Origin: Apus apus
Lineage: Eukaryota; Chordata; Aves; Apodiformes; Apodidae
Direction of reading: 5' to 3'
Length of the DNA: 64,000 nucleotides
Assembly (NCBI RefSeq): GCF_020740795.1
Contig: NC_067285.1
Span: forward strand, 19,573,241-19,637,240
Shown: one piece after another, positions 1-11,831 of the stretch
Position numbering within the stretch: position 1 is the first letter of the stretch
How the letters are laid out: the number at the start of each line of letters is the position of its first letter
Notes under the pieces: generated by a model
Database searches by the model: none
What the model was told of the DNA's origin: nothing
What the model saw: only the letters and a program-made list of their open reading frames with translations
Made by a program: the position numbers and the translations under genes

Positions 1-3000
1 AGACTGAGGAAAGTTCAATAAATTTCAGGCACTTTGGAAATACATTTCTTAGGATGTCTGCAGATAACCTATTTGGAGATCTGCTGGTGTTTTCTTTAAA
101 GGTGATAGAAGCTTTGAAATCTAGTGTTTTTCTGGTAAAAGCTGCTTCCTTAAACAGACTTAAACAGTGCATTCTGCTGGGTCACTGCTTGCAAGTCACT
201 GAAGATGGAGCTCACAAAGATAAATAATCTAAGTAAGAAAAATGGTTTATTTTGCAGTGACTTTTTGGATATGTTTCATGTATATTGGAGAACAGCCTCA
301 CTTCTGGAGTTAATTCCTTCTTTCAACTCACAAACAGTGCTCTAACACTGTATGCTGCTTGTATAGCAATGCAGCATCATTCAGGTGCCTGGTGCACAAT
401 TCTTATGCGTCATCTAATTCTCATTCAGTTTTAAGCTGTTGCCATTTACTGTAGCAAAACTCAGTTTTCAGACAGTGAGCATCTTTCAGTCATCACATGT
501 CTGAACATTCCTGGTTATAACATTGATGTTCTGGGATGGCAAAGAAAATGAATGGTAGTTTCCTCTTTCCTGTTCTTGAAGGAATCAGGAAAACATTTAA
601 CTTTCTGTATTTTTTAACAATCTCAGCAAATAATATTCCTCCTAAAATAAGCAAGAAAAATGCATCTAGTTTACTTGGTGTTCTAAGAGAGAATGGCTAA
701 AAGTGCTCCCACCTGTCCCATGGAGCAGGCTTAAAAACAATGCTGTGTGAAGCACATTGATTGCAAGGTTTTAAGGAATTCCAGATCTTCCAGAGTTAAA
801 TTGTTTTCTTTCCATTTCCTTCCACAATGTGAAATTGGTTTTGTGTGAATGAAGAACAGTCAGGAAGGACATAAACTTTTTTTGTATTTCCTTCCATCTT
901 TCTACTTAAATTCACATTGGTTCTAATGCTTTTATTTCTCCTTTTCTTACCAGAATCTATTTTATTCACCTAGCACAGGCAGAAAACAGCAGAGCAACAG
1001 TGCAGGAAGGAGTGAATACTGGGCTCACCTTCTATAAATTAGGGGTCATCAGAGAACTTTTGGAGAAATTCCCCATATCTCTGCTAGTAGCATGCATAGA
1101 AGAGAGTGAACAGAGGGGGAACACAGAGCTCATGATAAGCAGGTAGAAAGAAGTGAAGGAATTAAGCAGACTTGGAGAAGACCTAGCAAAGCAAAGGCCT
1201 TAGGAGCACTTGTGTCCTATCTGATGCATGTCATGTGCATGTGACAGCACATATGCATTTGTCTGGTTTTAAAGCTTCCTAGTCATAATGGCTTACTGTC
1301 TTTTCTTTTAGTAGTTGTTAATCAGTCTAATAGATATTTCTCTACATTTTTAATTAATAGCCACAAATTCACATACAAGCATGTGAAATGAATAAGCATG
1401 TATGTACTGGAGTGCATGAGAGCACTTAAACCTCCATATTCTTTGCAAGGGGTCTCCTGATTGTTCTGGTTACAGTGATAAAATGAGCATGGCTTTGTAT
1501 AAAATGCTGCAAGGAAGTGTTGCAGTTTCTTAAGATAATAACACAGGAGTGGAGCTCATTAAATATATGGTAGCAGTAGTTTTAATTTGTATTTGGGAAA
1601 CAGATTTTCCCCAGAAAATCTAAATAACTTCGGACACTCAAACCACAGGGGAATTCTAAAATAATCCTCTGAAGTATTGTGGAGTTGCTATGGAAGCATA
1701 CAGGTGCTCATATTGATATTGCAGAATAAAAAGATTTGTAATTATCTGGGAAGAAAATCTATTATGCTTTCCCACAAAACTACTGTATCTATTGTCATAA
1801 CTAAAGAAGGGAAAAAAAAAAAAAGAGGGCACAGTTGTACAGTAGTTTTTACTATTTGGGGTTTTGGCCCCACAGCACTTTTCAGTCTTCCTGCTAAAAG
1901 GAGTAAAAGTATTTCTGAAAAGCATAGTCTTTATAACCATACACTAGATTTAAGCTGCTTCTAGAGAGAATGGAAGTCTCCTGGGCACAGAGGTACTTCT
2001 CATTTTGTGACTTTCACCAAGTTCTATTCGTTGTTGATGGCAAGTAGTTACAAAGGCCATGTGTGCAGATCTTTGTAAAGGCCATCGGAGTGGCCCTTTC
2101 CGCAGACTCATCAGTATCTACAGCTAAGCATGACATGAATTTCTAGGCACACATTCCCCAGATACAGTGTTCTGTTAACTGAGCCAGAGGGATCCAATTA
2201 GCAAAATGGAGATGTTCTGTGCCTGTATTTTTTTCAAGCCTTCTATCTCCTACTCAGATTGTGAACAGCAGTGCTGGCTAGAATTTAAGATTTCCATTTG
2301 ACTAATGGCCTTTGGCTTAAGTTCATTCTTTGTTCCCCATTTTTTTAAGTTTGTTTTCAGGCCCCAAATTTGCAGCTTTCTCAAAGGGTTAGGTTTGCAT
2401 TTTCTACTGAGGGCTGTGAGGCATGCAGGGACAATGTTCCAGAGTAGTGCTTGCTCTTCAGCATTGAGGCTTTAGTCCTAGATACACAGAGTTCAGGAGG
2501 TTGTTGCTGAGACTTTTAGCTCAAGAACAATAGTATGTGTTAAAATACTAGACAAGCTTTCTGAGGAAATGTAGAGAGTGTGCAATAATAATTGCAAAAC
2601 ACAGGGAAGGCTTAGATCTTCAAAGGAATTAAGGCACTTTGCTCCCCTTGAGAATTAAGAATGCTGTTCGCAGTGAGACTCTATTTTCCTATAATTTCTG
2701 TTTCAGTTGTGTCTACAGGCCCCTTTCCTAGCATGGCACACAGTACTGGGTAGTGAGCTATGCAGTTCCCACAGTGGGATACAATCCTAGTCTGAAAAAT
2801 AATTTTTAAAACTCACAACAAAGTGGACTGAGTATGAAGGAAGAAAATGGCCTCTCCGAGATATTTCTGTGGCCTCAAAGGTAAGCCAGCAGTACAGTTG
2901 AGGATTGAAACTGGTTGTCTTTACTAGCCAGCATTACAATACAGTGCCTAGCAAGAAGACATGATTATCATCACACATGCACGTTACCATACGCTCTCTT

Positions 3001-3785
3001 GTAAGGGGATACAATCTAAGCATCTGGTTTTTAACTTCAGTCTACATTGGACTCGATAGTTGTAGACACACTCTCATCATCCCAGGAAGACACACTGTGT
3101 ACTCTGTGGGTGGTGCTTCTCCCACCTTCCCTGGGGTCCTGTAAATTATTGATGTGAAAAAGTGTGGACTCTGAAGATTAAAAATTGACTAGGTTTGGTG
3201 AATAAACTTGCATGTCAACTCAGGAGCTTTCCTTGACTTCTGTTTGTTTTTCTCTTAATATTACCTGCTTTCTTGTCTGTGCTGTCCTGATAGAAACAGT
3301 TCAGCAAGGCTGCCTGTCTTCCTGTTCTTTTCACTTATTCCCAAGTGGGATAGATACCATGCCTGGACAGAGGAAATCTCTCCTTTGGCATTTCCTCATT
3401 AAAGTCTCACTTTGTTTTTTTTCCTCTGTATAATTCACCTCAGTGGTATATTTCATCCATTTCAGCATATGTAAGGAGATTCCTAGGAAGACTTCCCTTT
3501 GGGAAGAAATGACTATGCTACTTGGAAAATGAAAGTGTAAAATTGCCCCAGAGTATGGCAGCTATATATAGTTACGAGGCAAACTTCACTAGCATACTTT
3601 TTGGATTCCAACCTTTTTGTTTACACAATCTTCTGATAAACCAATGCACTGCATGTCAATAACCGGTACAAAGCACCTCCTGAGGGTGGCTACACGCCAT
3701 CCGCAGGCTTAGCGCGCACATACGTTTTTAAAAAGTTAAATGGCACCCTATTAAGTTAATTTAGCTATTTTCTTCTAATTCTGCT
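1..3785. other. Upstream non-coding region, no gene recognised
   Basis: This stretch is AT-rich and CpG-poor, and stop codons interrupt every frame. The longest open frames are under 100 codons and resemble no family I know. The only simple repeat noted is a run of 13 A at 1812-1824. It precedes the CpG island, so it is either intergenic or the downstream flank of a neighbouring gene. I see no exon, and I did not identify a polyadenylation site that would end a neighbouring gene. Confidence 0.6.
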
Positions 3786-3798
3786 GAAGAGCAAGCCG

Positions 3799-3818
3799 TT
3801 TTCCCGCGGGACGTGACA
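3799..3818. promoter_or_regulatory. E2F-like and CRE/E-box-like motif pair
   Basis: The sequence reads TTTTCCCGCGGG followed directly by ACGTGAC. The first part matches the E2F consensus TTTSSCGC and the second resembles a CRE half-site or USF-type E-box variant. The pair sits at the upstream border of the CpG island, a usual place for proximal promoter elements. Motif matching alone does not show occupancy. Confidence 0.4.
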
Positions 3819-4117
3819 CTAGCACCGCCGTTTGTGGCAGGGGGAGGTCAGGGGGAGAGCAAAGCTCGGCACAGCTGCGGACCGCCGGCTTGCCTGCCCC
3901 TCGCCGCCCCGCCGGGTGCCCAGAAGCCCTCAGAGCCGCCGGCCCGTCCCTGCGGACGGTGCCCGAGGGCCGGGCTGCAGCAGCGTGGCCTCGGGCCGCC
4001 CGCAGCGACACGCTGAACCGGGAGGCCGTGGGGCTGGGCCCTGCCTCGCCGGGGGAGCCGCGTCCCCGGCCCGGCGAGGCTGCCTCGCTTCCCCGTCCTC
4101 CTCCGGGCCATGGCGGC

Positions 4118-4137
4118 GGGGGCGGGCCGGGGCGGGG
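4118..4137 (+). promoter_or_regulatory. GC-box cluster and G-quadruplex motif
   Basis: Four G-runs of 5, 3, 4 and 4 bases are separated by loops of 1 to 2 bases, which satisfies the standard G-quadruplex pattern on the plus strand. The same bases contain overlapping GGGCGG-type SP/KLF boxes. An ATG in the strong context GCCATGG lies just before it (4110) and opens a 21-codon frame ending at 4173-4175, which would be an upstream ORF if transcription starts before it. Confidence 0.5.
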
Positions 4138-4139
4138 CG

Positions 4140-4338
4140 CTGACAGGCAGCCCGGCCGGCCCAGAGCCGCGGTAAACAGCAGCCGGGTGAGGGAGCCGGG
4201 GTGACCGGCCCCGCAGGAGCCTCCGAGCCGCGGGCGCCAGGGCCCGCCGCCTCCCGGCCCCGGGGATGGGCAGCAGCAGCCGCGGCCGCCGCAGTCGGAG
4301 GAGGAGCCGCCGGCCCGGGCCCTGTGCGGGGCACCAAG
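4140..4338 (+). other. MARCHF8: Candidate non-coding first exon, donor at 4339
   Basis: The sequence CACCAAG followed by GTAGGC is a good 5' splice site inside the CpG island, with GT at 4339-4340. The left boundary is only nominal because the transcription start cannot be read from sequence. The segment holds an ATG at 4266 with G at -3 and G at +4. If spliced to 24856, this frame closes at TGA 24882-24884, before the MARCHF8 start codon, so it would be an upstream ORF and not an N-terminal extension. The exon is inferred from donor quality and position only. Confidence 0.4.
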
Positions 4339-4789
4339 GTAGGCTCGGCCGCCGCCCTGGCCGTGGGGAGCTGCCGCCGCTTCCCCGCGGGGCCGAGCGG
4401 AGTCCGCCCCCCCTGGCGCGGGGAAGCCGGAGGCAGCGCCGTGGGGAGTGGGGCCGGGCCGCAGTGCCCCTCAGCCGGCCCGGGGGCCGCTGCCCCACGG
4501 GCACCGGTCCTCGCCCCTCCGGGTCTGGCGCCGGGACCGCCCGCAGGCGAGGCGTCTTCTGGAAGCGGGTCGGTGCCGACGGCGAGCAACAGGCAGCTGT
4601 GCGGGGGCGGCCCGGCCCGGCCCGGCCCGCGGCTGCCCCGCCGGACTGGCCGCCGTGGCGCGGTGTGTTGGCCGGGGCAGGAGGGAGCGCGGTGGCCTCC
4701 GCAGGGCCGGGCTGCGGCGGAGCCTGCTCTCGGTGGCCGGTGCGGACGCTCCGGTCAGAGAGTTCAGGGCTGTTCCTCTGTCGGAGCTG

Positions 4790-4818
4790 AGGAAGCGGCA
4801 CCTAATTCACCGGTAAGA
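4790..4818 (+). other. Alternative splice donor at the end of the CpG island
   Basis: The sequence TTCACCG followed by GTAAGA, with GT at 4813-4814, is a second strong 5' splice site close to the downstream edge of the island. It could end a longer or alternative first exon. It matches positions +1 to +5 of the donor consensus better than the site at 4339. Which donor is used, or whether both are, cannot be decided from sequence. Confidence 0.35.
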
Positions 4819-7800
4819 GGCTTTTCCACCTCCGTCGTCTTTGTCTGCTCAGCCTTAGCTCGTCTGTGTGCGCGTTGGCGCTGGGAGCGTTAGCACGACT
4901 GAGGAGAAACCGGGAGCGGGTCCCCTGGGTGGGGAAGGGGCTGTGTTTGCACTGGCCCTCAGATTTGGAGGAGGACCCGAGTTTGCATTCAGTTATCGAT
5001 GTGGAACGAAGATACGCCGGAGATAAACCTGTACACAAAATGTGCTGGTCACAACGTGTGCGGAACAGATTATGAAGTTTCATGGCAGACTGAGAAACAG
5101 AATTCCTTTATGCTTCCTGGAGCTAGCTGGCAGATAGAGCAATACTCAAGTTGTTTTGAACCGTAACGCTTTAACTTTTCCTCTTTTTGAGTACGCTGGA
5201 AGTGCAAGCAAAGCTAGAATTATAATGTGCTAACGGAAAATGAGTTTGTTTCAAACTACAGTGCAAGAGGGCACAGCTCAGGTTCCGCAGTTGACAAAGG
5301 ACTGGTATACTTAGGAGCTTAGCAAGTTTGTGAAGTAACCCAGTAGCATAAACATAGAAGGGACAATTTAGGTAGAACTTGAGTGGAGGTGGAGAGAGAT
5401 CTTGGAAGATGGAGGTAGAAGAGCTGCTCTGACAGTAGCACTTCAGATATAGCAGCAGCACTCTTTATGGACTTCTGCTGCTGAAATTAGTTCTGGAGTA
5501 GTGTCAGACGAGGCTGTGGTTGATTCAGGCACAGCCTTAGTCAACACTTTTCAGAGAAAAGAAGTTTTATTTGAAAAGCACCTATTTGTCAAACCTGTGA
5601 TGTTTTCTTTGAAACCTGTCAACACTGATGCAGAGTTCCGCTAAGTCTGCCTCTGGATAAGGATTATTTGAAATGTTGAGTGTCCTGGCTCAAGGGTATG
5701 CCCCAGCACGCAGGGTAACACCTGCTGAGGAGTGTTGGTAGCTTCTCAGCTGTCGCCTAAACTGTTTGGTGTCAGACTCCCCCAAACAACCCTGTAGCCG
5801 CATGGAGAAAGTGAGACGTTTCTCAGGATTTGATTCTGCTACAGTTGCTGAAACTGACAGGACTAACAAAGGCTGAACAACAGGCTCTTTGTGTGGCTTT
5901 GATTACAGACTGATGTGGACTTAAAAAAAATCAGAATTCACCAAATATTTGTTATTATGGTGTTGAAACTTTTTGTTGTTATTTTGGATTTTTAACTTGG
6001 CTTTCAGCTAGCCCTAGTCAGCAGTCTTGCTTAAGGAGGTAAACTAGTTGAAAAGAAGCAATTTCCTGTTTTAGGGTGTCACGTTTTAAGAACAGCTTGC
6101 AGCCCTTTTCATGCCTCAGTGTATGAATGTGTGGCCAGAATTGGTGGAGGTGTCCAGTTATGATTCCAGTGCTAGAAAATCTACCTGTTCCCTAGTTGCT
6201 TTTGCCTAGTCTGAAGTGTTATGAGGATAGATTAATTCAGCATGCTGAACAAATTGTCTGTATTTTCAAGATGAGATTTAAAAAAAACCAAACACAACAA
6301 AACTTCTGTTATTTTAGGTGCAACCTTTTGGACAAGCAGCTCTCATGTTCAAGGGTGAAACATCTTCCAGCTGCTGACGCTGTCACACATACTTTGGGCA
6401 ATGTTCCAACCAAAGTCTCTTCTCTGCCAGCCTGACTTCCTTATTGCTCTTCCAGACACTGGTATTAGTGGGGAGGTACATCACCGCTTGAGTATGGCAG
6501 TTTCCAGTAGTACTGCTGCTCAAGGAAAGAGTGTTAGTTTATTCTTACAAGTCCTGTATTGATTCTGCTGCTGAAGAAAAAGGAGTCTCCTGCTATGGGT
6601 CTTTCCTGCCATACACCTCAGAAGCAGTCAGCCCACATATGACTGACTGATACCCAGCTTCAGAAATGGTGAGGAATAGAGTGAGCATAGGCATTTGCTA
6701 GGAAAAATGACAACAGGATCAAAGTGTCCTCTTTTTTTCATTTATATATATTTTTTTGTTTGCTCTTATCCTGCCCTTTCTCCCCCCAAAATACGAGGAG
6801 CTCTTGATCCCATGGAAGTGTTTAATTATTATTCTGCAAGAGGCTGTAACCTACTTTAAAAAATGAACAAACTTTGAAGGAAGGAGCTTGCAGGAGCCCT
6901 GGACACCATTGTGCTTGAACTGTGTCTACGTGGGACAGATAGTGAACAGAAAAGCTGTAGAAGGCTATAAAGAATTGAAAATTTCAAATCTGAAAAAATC
7001 TTCACTTCTGGGCATAAGGTATTAGAGGGGAAATCTTTCTGGGGAACCAGCTATCCAGTTACTGCCTGCTCCAGTTCTTTCTCTGGAGCATCTAGTGCTA
7101 GCTGCTGCAGAGACTGAGTGACCTGTGTAAACCACACATCTAATTAATTGTATTAATTTCTGTAGCGAGACAGCTCATGCAGGGTTTACAGTGACTTCTG
7201 TTTTGCTAACTTGTGCATTTACTGCAAAGATCTGGTGTCAGTTTGCTTTGGCATAGCAGAGCTGGCATTAAGCCTTCTTGGTGGGCTTTAATCATTGTGA
7301 AGTTTCACAGCTCTGGGTCATTGAAGCCTTCTTCACTAACTTAGGTCCAGTTTTACTAGGTCTGTTGTCTGGCTTTTACTGAAAACACCACTTGTCCAAA
7401 GAACTCATAATTTCTAAAACAAAGTGTTTTTCACTGCTTCCCACAATATTTTTGTGGGTGTTTTATCATGTTATCTAACAACATTCATGTGAAGCATTAA
7501 AAAAACAACAGATTATATTATGTTTAATGATTCTGGGGTAAATAAATGGAGAGAGCCCTTAGAAGCAGTCTTTTTGCAACTAAAGATACATTTTAAGAGC
7601 TGTGTTCTTAAACGTAACTCATCTCTAGACAGCAAAGAGTTCACAAACAGCGAGCATTTCTTTCCCCAGGGACCTAGGAGAAGGCTGGCCTTTATGTTCC
7701 TGGCTGGTTATCAGGTTTAGGCTATTTTAGGTCAAAGATATATGTAAATTACTGTTGAACTTCTCTGTCTTCTAAAATAGATGTTTCTCTGGAGCTCACC

Positions 7801-10800
7801 TTTGATACTTGCAGGCAAGTGGTGGAGCTTGGTAGCACATCTTGAATTTAATCAGAGACCTGGCGGAATATCGTGGTTGATTGAACTCAAAAGTGTTGGG
7901 AATTTTGATGCCTGGTATATATCTAATAGGTGGAAAATACTAAAATATCTTAGAAATTGTGGCTGAAGTTTTCCATAGTTTGATGGAATCAGTTCAACTG
8001 GTAGATGAGCACCTTATTCCTGGAGACTTGTTTAAGGATTTGAGTTATAAACCTTGCAGAATATGTGGCCAGAATCAATCTAGAATATAAATATTGTTTA
8101 TTTTGAGGTAGGTAAATTCTGTGTATCAGTTAAGTATGCCTTGATATCTGCCCCTTAAAGTTTCTGTGTGTCCTTCAAAAGGCACCAGGAGGCCACAATT
8201 CGTGTCAGCAGTCCCATCTGCAGGTCAGGCTTGTCGTGAACAACTGTGTCATACTTCCTCCTTGGGAAAACAGGCATTGGATTTAGAGATGTCATTCAAC
8301 AGGTGGCTGAAAACCACTACAGGCAAGTTTGTCCAGAGTTCACAGCTTCAATAAAATCTTATGTTTATACGTCATGAAGAAGTAAGAGGGTCATTGCAGG
8401 GAACAAAAATATTGCCAGCTGTTCATCCCTGAGCAGGTAACTCGTCTTCTGTCCTGTCCTGGGTACAGGAGAAGAAACATTTATCTTTGAATCAAAGGAT
8501 CAGTTGAGTAAGATGAAGGAGAAGGAAAGACATAGAAGGATGTAAGGTGGCAAACCAAAAAAAGAAGAAAAAAATAAAAGAAAAAAATGTGTGCAAGATT
8601 GCACAGAAAGTTGCAATTTTTAAAAAAGCATACAAATACTTGATGCCACCCTTCTTCTCAAATGGACTTTATTTTTAAAAATAGTCTTTCAATTCCTTTT
8701 TATTATGTGTATTGAGCCTGCAAGGAAGAATATCTGTAGAAAAAAAGACAACACTCCTTAATAAACAGATAGGCTTCCCCTGGGTCTGATCTGCTGATTC
8801 TGATGACCAGAATAATTTTACACTCAGACTGACTTAATGCTAGTAACTCCGTGCCATCAGTGCAGCTTGAGGAAGTGAGATGTGCTTCTGTTCATGTTGC
8901 CAGAGTTGGTTTGAAGTTCCACTTCCTTGTTATACCAGAATTTGTGCAGGGACAGCAGTGGGGTTCTATTGCTGTGACTCCTATTATTGAAGGTTACTGA
9001 CTTACTGAATTTTGCCAGTGGGGATCATTTGAGTAGTATTAACTGAACAGTAAGAAACAGACTCACTGTGTACAACCTGCCCTACAGCACCAATTAAATA
9101 TTGAGGAAGTACTGAATTAAATCTTGCTACCAGTAAGTGCTTCTCTTGGCAGCAGGGCTGAACATGGCCTTTACCTTCCCGAGAGCAGGAAGGTGATGTC
9201 ACAGGTATTATTAGTGGGAACTCCTCCTCTCCCAATTATTGCAGGTCATTCAAAAGGTTGCCTTTCTAAATTTATTTCATAATGACGTCTTAAGGCATCT
9301 TTTGGTAGAAGAGCCTCCTCCAAAACCAAAGGGGGCTGTAGCAAGACCAAGTGCTTTCCTTGCCTATTTATATTTTCTTTCACTGTCACTGGCTCCTCAT
9401 GTCCCCCAGGACAGAGGATTAACCTCTCTGACCCCGCTATTTCTAGTTGCAAAAGCACGACTTGCTATTGAGGGTGATTCACTACCAGTCCTTGTAATAA
9501 TCTCTTGTAACTATGAATGTGTCAGTCAGAAGAGGAAGGCTAATGGAAAAACGTGGCATATTTCTGTGTGTCTGTGTATTATATTTTCTCTGTGTATGTA
9601 TAGCTATATTTATGGGAAGACTGATGGATTGAAATACATGGAGTGATGCAATACAGGACTTTGCCATGTCTTCATAACATGGGCCACATTATAGAAAGAA
9701 ATACTTGTAAATGTCTCCTCTTGCCTTAGCTGAGTGTGGTTTTTGTCCTCTTCTCAGCTGTTTCCCATGGCCTCCTACAGCAAACCACTCTTGAGGGACT
9801 TGCAGCAACAGCACGATGAACTCTGCTACAATCGACAGAAAGTGAAAGTTGGCACTGGCTTTTCTGTTCTTAATAAGCCTGGTGCAGTCTGAAATACCAG
9901 AGCAACGTGAAAAGCACTAGGTCATAGTTTACCATAGGTGATGACAGAGAGAAAAATATACATGGGAACAGTCTGACTCTTTCTGAAGTTAACTGTAGGC
10001 TTTGCTTTTTCCTTCCTTTCTGGTAAGTAAAATGAGTTTCCCTTGTAGTTCTGCATCCAAAGTGCTGTACATTTAAATGTGATTGTTGTTATCATAGCTT
10101 TCAGGGTCGTTGTTGTCTAGAGCTTGCTTGCCAAATCTGAAATGGAAGTGCCAGGACTAGAAAAGAGAGTTGTTATCAGTGTTTTTTCTCTAGCACAATC
10201 TGTGGCCAGTCGTTTATGCTGAAGATGCTTCTATAAAATGTGTGTGTATATGGGCATGCATATTAGGTATAAAAAACAAGTAGACTGAAGACTTTCAAAG
10301 GAGCTGCTGCTCTTTGACATTGCAAATGATCTCTAGATGAGAGGGGTTTCTTACACTAAACAGCGTAAGTGCATACTGAACTAAATGCTGTCTTGTTGCA
10401 AACAGAAAATAAAATTAAAATCTGTTTAGCTCTAAAAAGAAGAGGAAGTTGTCTTGCAGCTGAAGGCTTGTTGTGAGAAACAGGAAATCTGAGTCTTGTG
10501 CCTGCTTCTGGCCTCTATTTTCTGGTTTAAGCCACTTCACCTATGTGTACCTTCGTTTCCTGCATCTCAGTTTTCATCTGTATCATATTTTTTGTAAGAT
10601 TCTTGGATTTTTAAAAAGTATTTTTTAGTCTGCTTTCCAAGGGAAAGTGGGCTTATGTGATCACACTGCAAGTAACTTCTGTACCTGTTGCCTAAATGTG
10701 AAATATTTGCTGGAATATTAGACATTGCAGGAAGAAGGGAATGTAGACTGCAATGTCGTAACCTAGAGCTGCAGCCTTACCCTGTGCCGAAGCCTGTGGA

Positions 10801-11812
10801 ACTAGAACTTTTTTAGACACAAGATCGTTTGTGTGGGTGAGTAGCCTTTATGAAGCCTGCAGCCACAGGATACCAAGCTGCAGGACACCATACTGCTAAC
10901 CATTCTGTGCATGGGATGAACTTCTTCCATTGCAAGGCCTTCTGAGACCCTAGGGGGAAAAAGTTAAGTATTGTTACTAAATTATAGCTGGCACAGTGCA
11001 GCAGCCTCTTCACAAAATTAACGCGGCATGGCATAGCAGACTGTTCACAAAATAAGTGTTTGATAACATAAGGGGGTGGAGGGAGGAGAGGTTCCCTTGT
11101 AAAATTGCAGGAGTGTTGTCAGGCTGGCTTAATCTTGGGAGTTATAAAAAAAAAATAGTAGCATGTTTGATTAAAGATGGAAAGGGATTTTTAACTTTGC
11201 TCTTGGCGTAATAAAGCAAAAGCCAATAAAAATGAGATAAAATTTCAGCCTTCTAAATGCATCAGTGTTCTTATGCAGTGTGTCATTGGTTTTGGGCATG
11301 AAAACTCTCTATATTGCCTTTTAGCAGTTCCTTTGCTTGAGACGTGTTTTGTTTCTGTGATTCTTGTGACAGCAATGTTCAGCTATTTTGTAGTCTTTGT
11401 CCTAGAGTTAGACCTGACGGGAGGATAACTTCTTACTGAGACCTCTAGAGTTAAGTCTCTCAAATGCTGCAGAAATATTAACCAAGTTGTTTTTACCACA
11501 AAATTGCAAGGCTTGAAAGGTCTTGATGTTGTTCTGTACAAGCTGCTACATGCTTTTGCAGGTGTGTGAGAAAGAGTCCTGCTCAGGTACACCTGTGGAG
11601 CTCTGTAGCTCCCAAAGCCTTTTAAAGATGAGCTTCTTTTTATGTGCCTTCCTGGGAGTGTAGGAAAACTGCACTGTGATGTTTTCCAGGCAAATCACTG
11701 AGAAGGCAGGGTTCACAACTGTTGTATTTTCCAAATGGGAAGAGGTTCAAAATTATACCTCTTTTGACCTTTCCTGATCCATCTGATTACTTTCTTACAT
11801 TAAATGTGTGGC

Positions 11813-11831
11813 TTTTTTTTTTTTTTTTTTT
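11813..11831 (+). repeat. T19 homopolymer
   Basis: Nineteen consecutive T bases are followed by CTAG, so the tract also makes a strong polypyrimidine-type splice acceptor ending at 11835. It may equally be a simple repeat, or the tail of a decayed retroposon on the other strand. No target-site duplication was found. Confidence 0.85.

Larger units (their letters stand above)
3790..4920. promoter_or_regulatory. MARCHF8: CpG island, putative MARCHF8 promoter and first exon
   Basis: Composition changes abruptly from AT-rich flanks to very GC-rich sequence dense in CpG, and changes back after about 4920. No TATA box is evident, which fits a dispersed housekeeping-type promoter. Visible motifs are an E2F-like TTTTCCCGCG at its left edge, a CRE/E-box-like GACGTGAC beside it, clustered GC boxes at 4118-4137, and a GGCCC pentamer run near 4609-4629. 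Several long open frames on both strands here are GC-driven artefacts. The island lies about 20 kb upstream of the MARCHF8 coding exon on the same strand, so assigning it to that gene is an inference from position. A bidirectional promoter cannot be excluded. Confidence 0.85.

Noticed and set aside
3848..4801. Long minus-strand open frame of 317 codons, plus several overlapping plus-strand frames, in the CpG island
   Set aside because: All are Pro/Arg/Gly/Ala-rich, overlap in several frames on both strands, and reflect the scarcity of AT-rich stop codons in GC-rich DNA. No domain or homology is recognisable.
9239..9646. 135-codon plus-strand open frame behind TTATTGCAG at 9244
   Set aside because: The acceptor looks fair, but no matching donor is evident, the second half is low-complexity hydrophobic sequence, and no family match is apparent.
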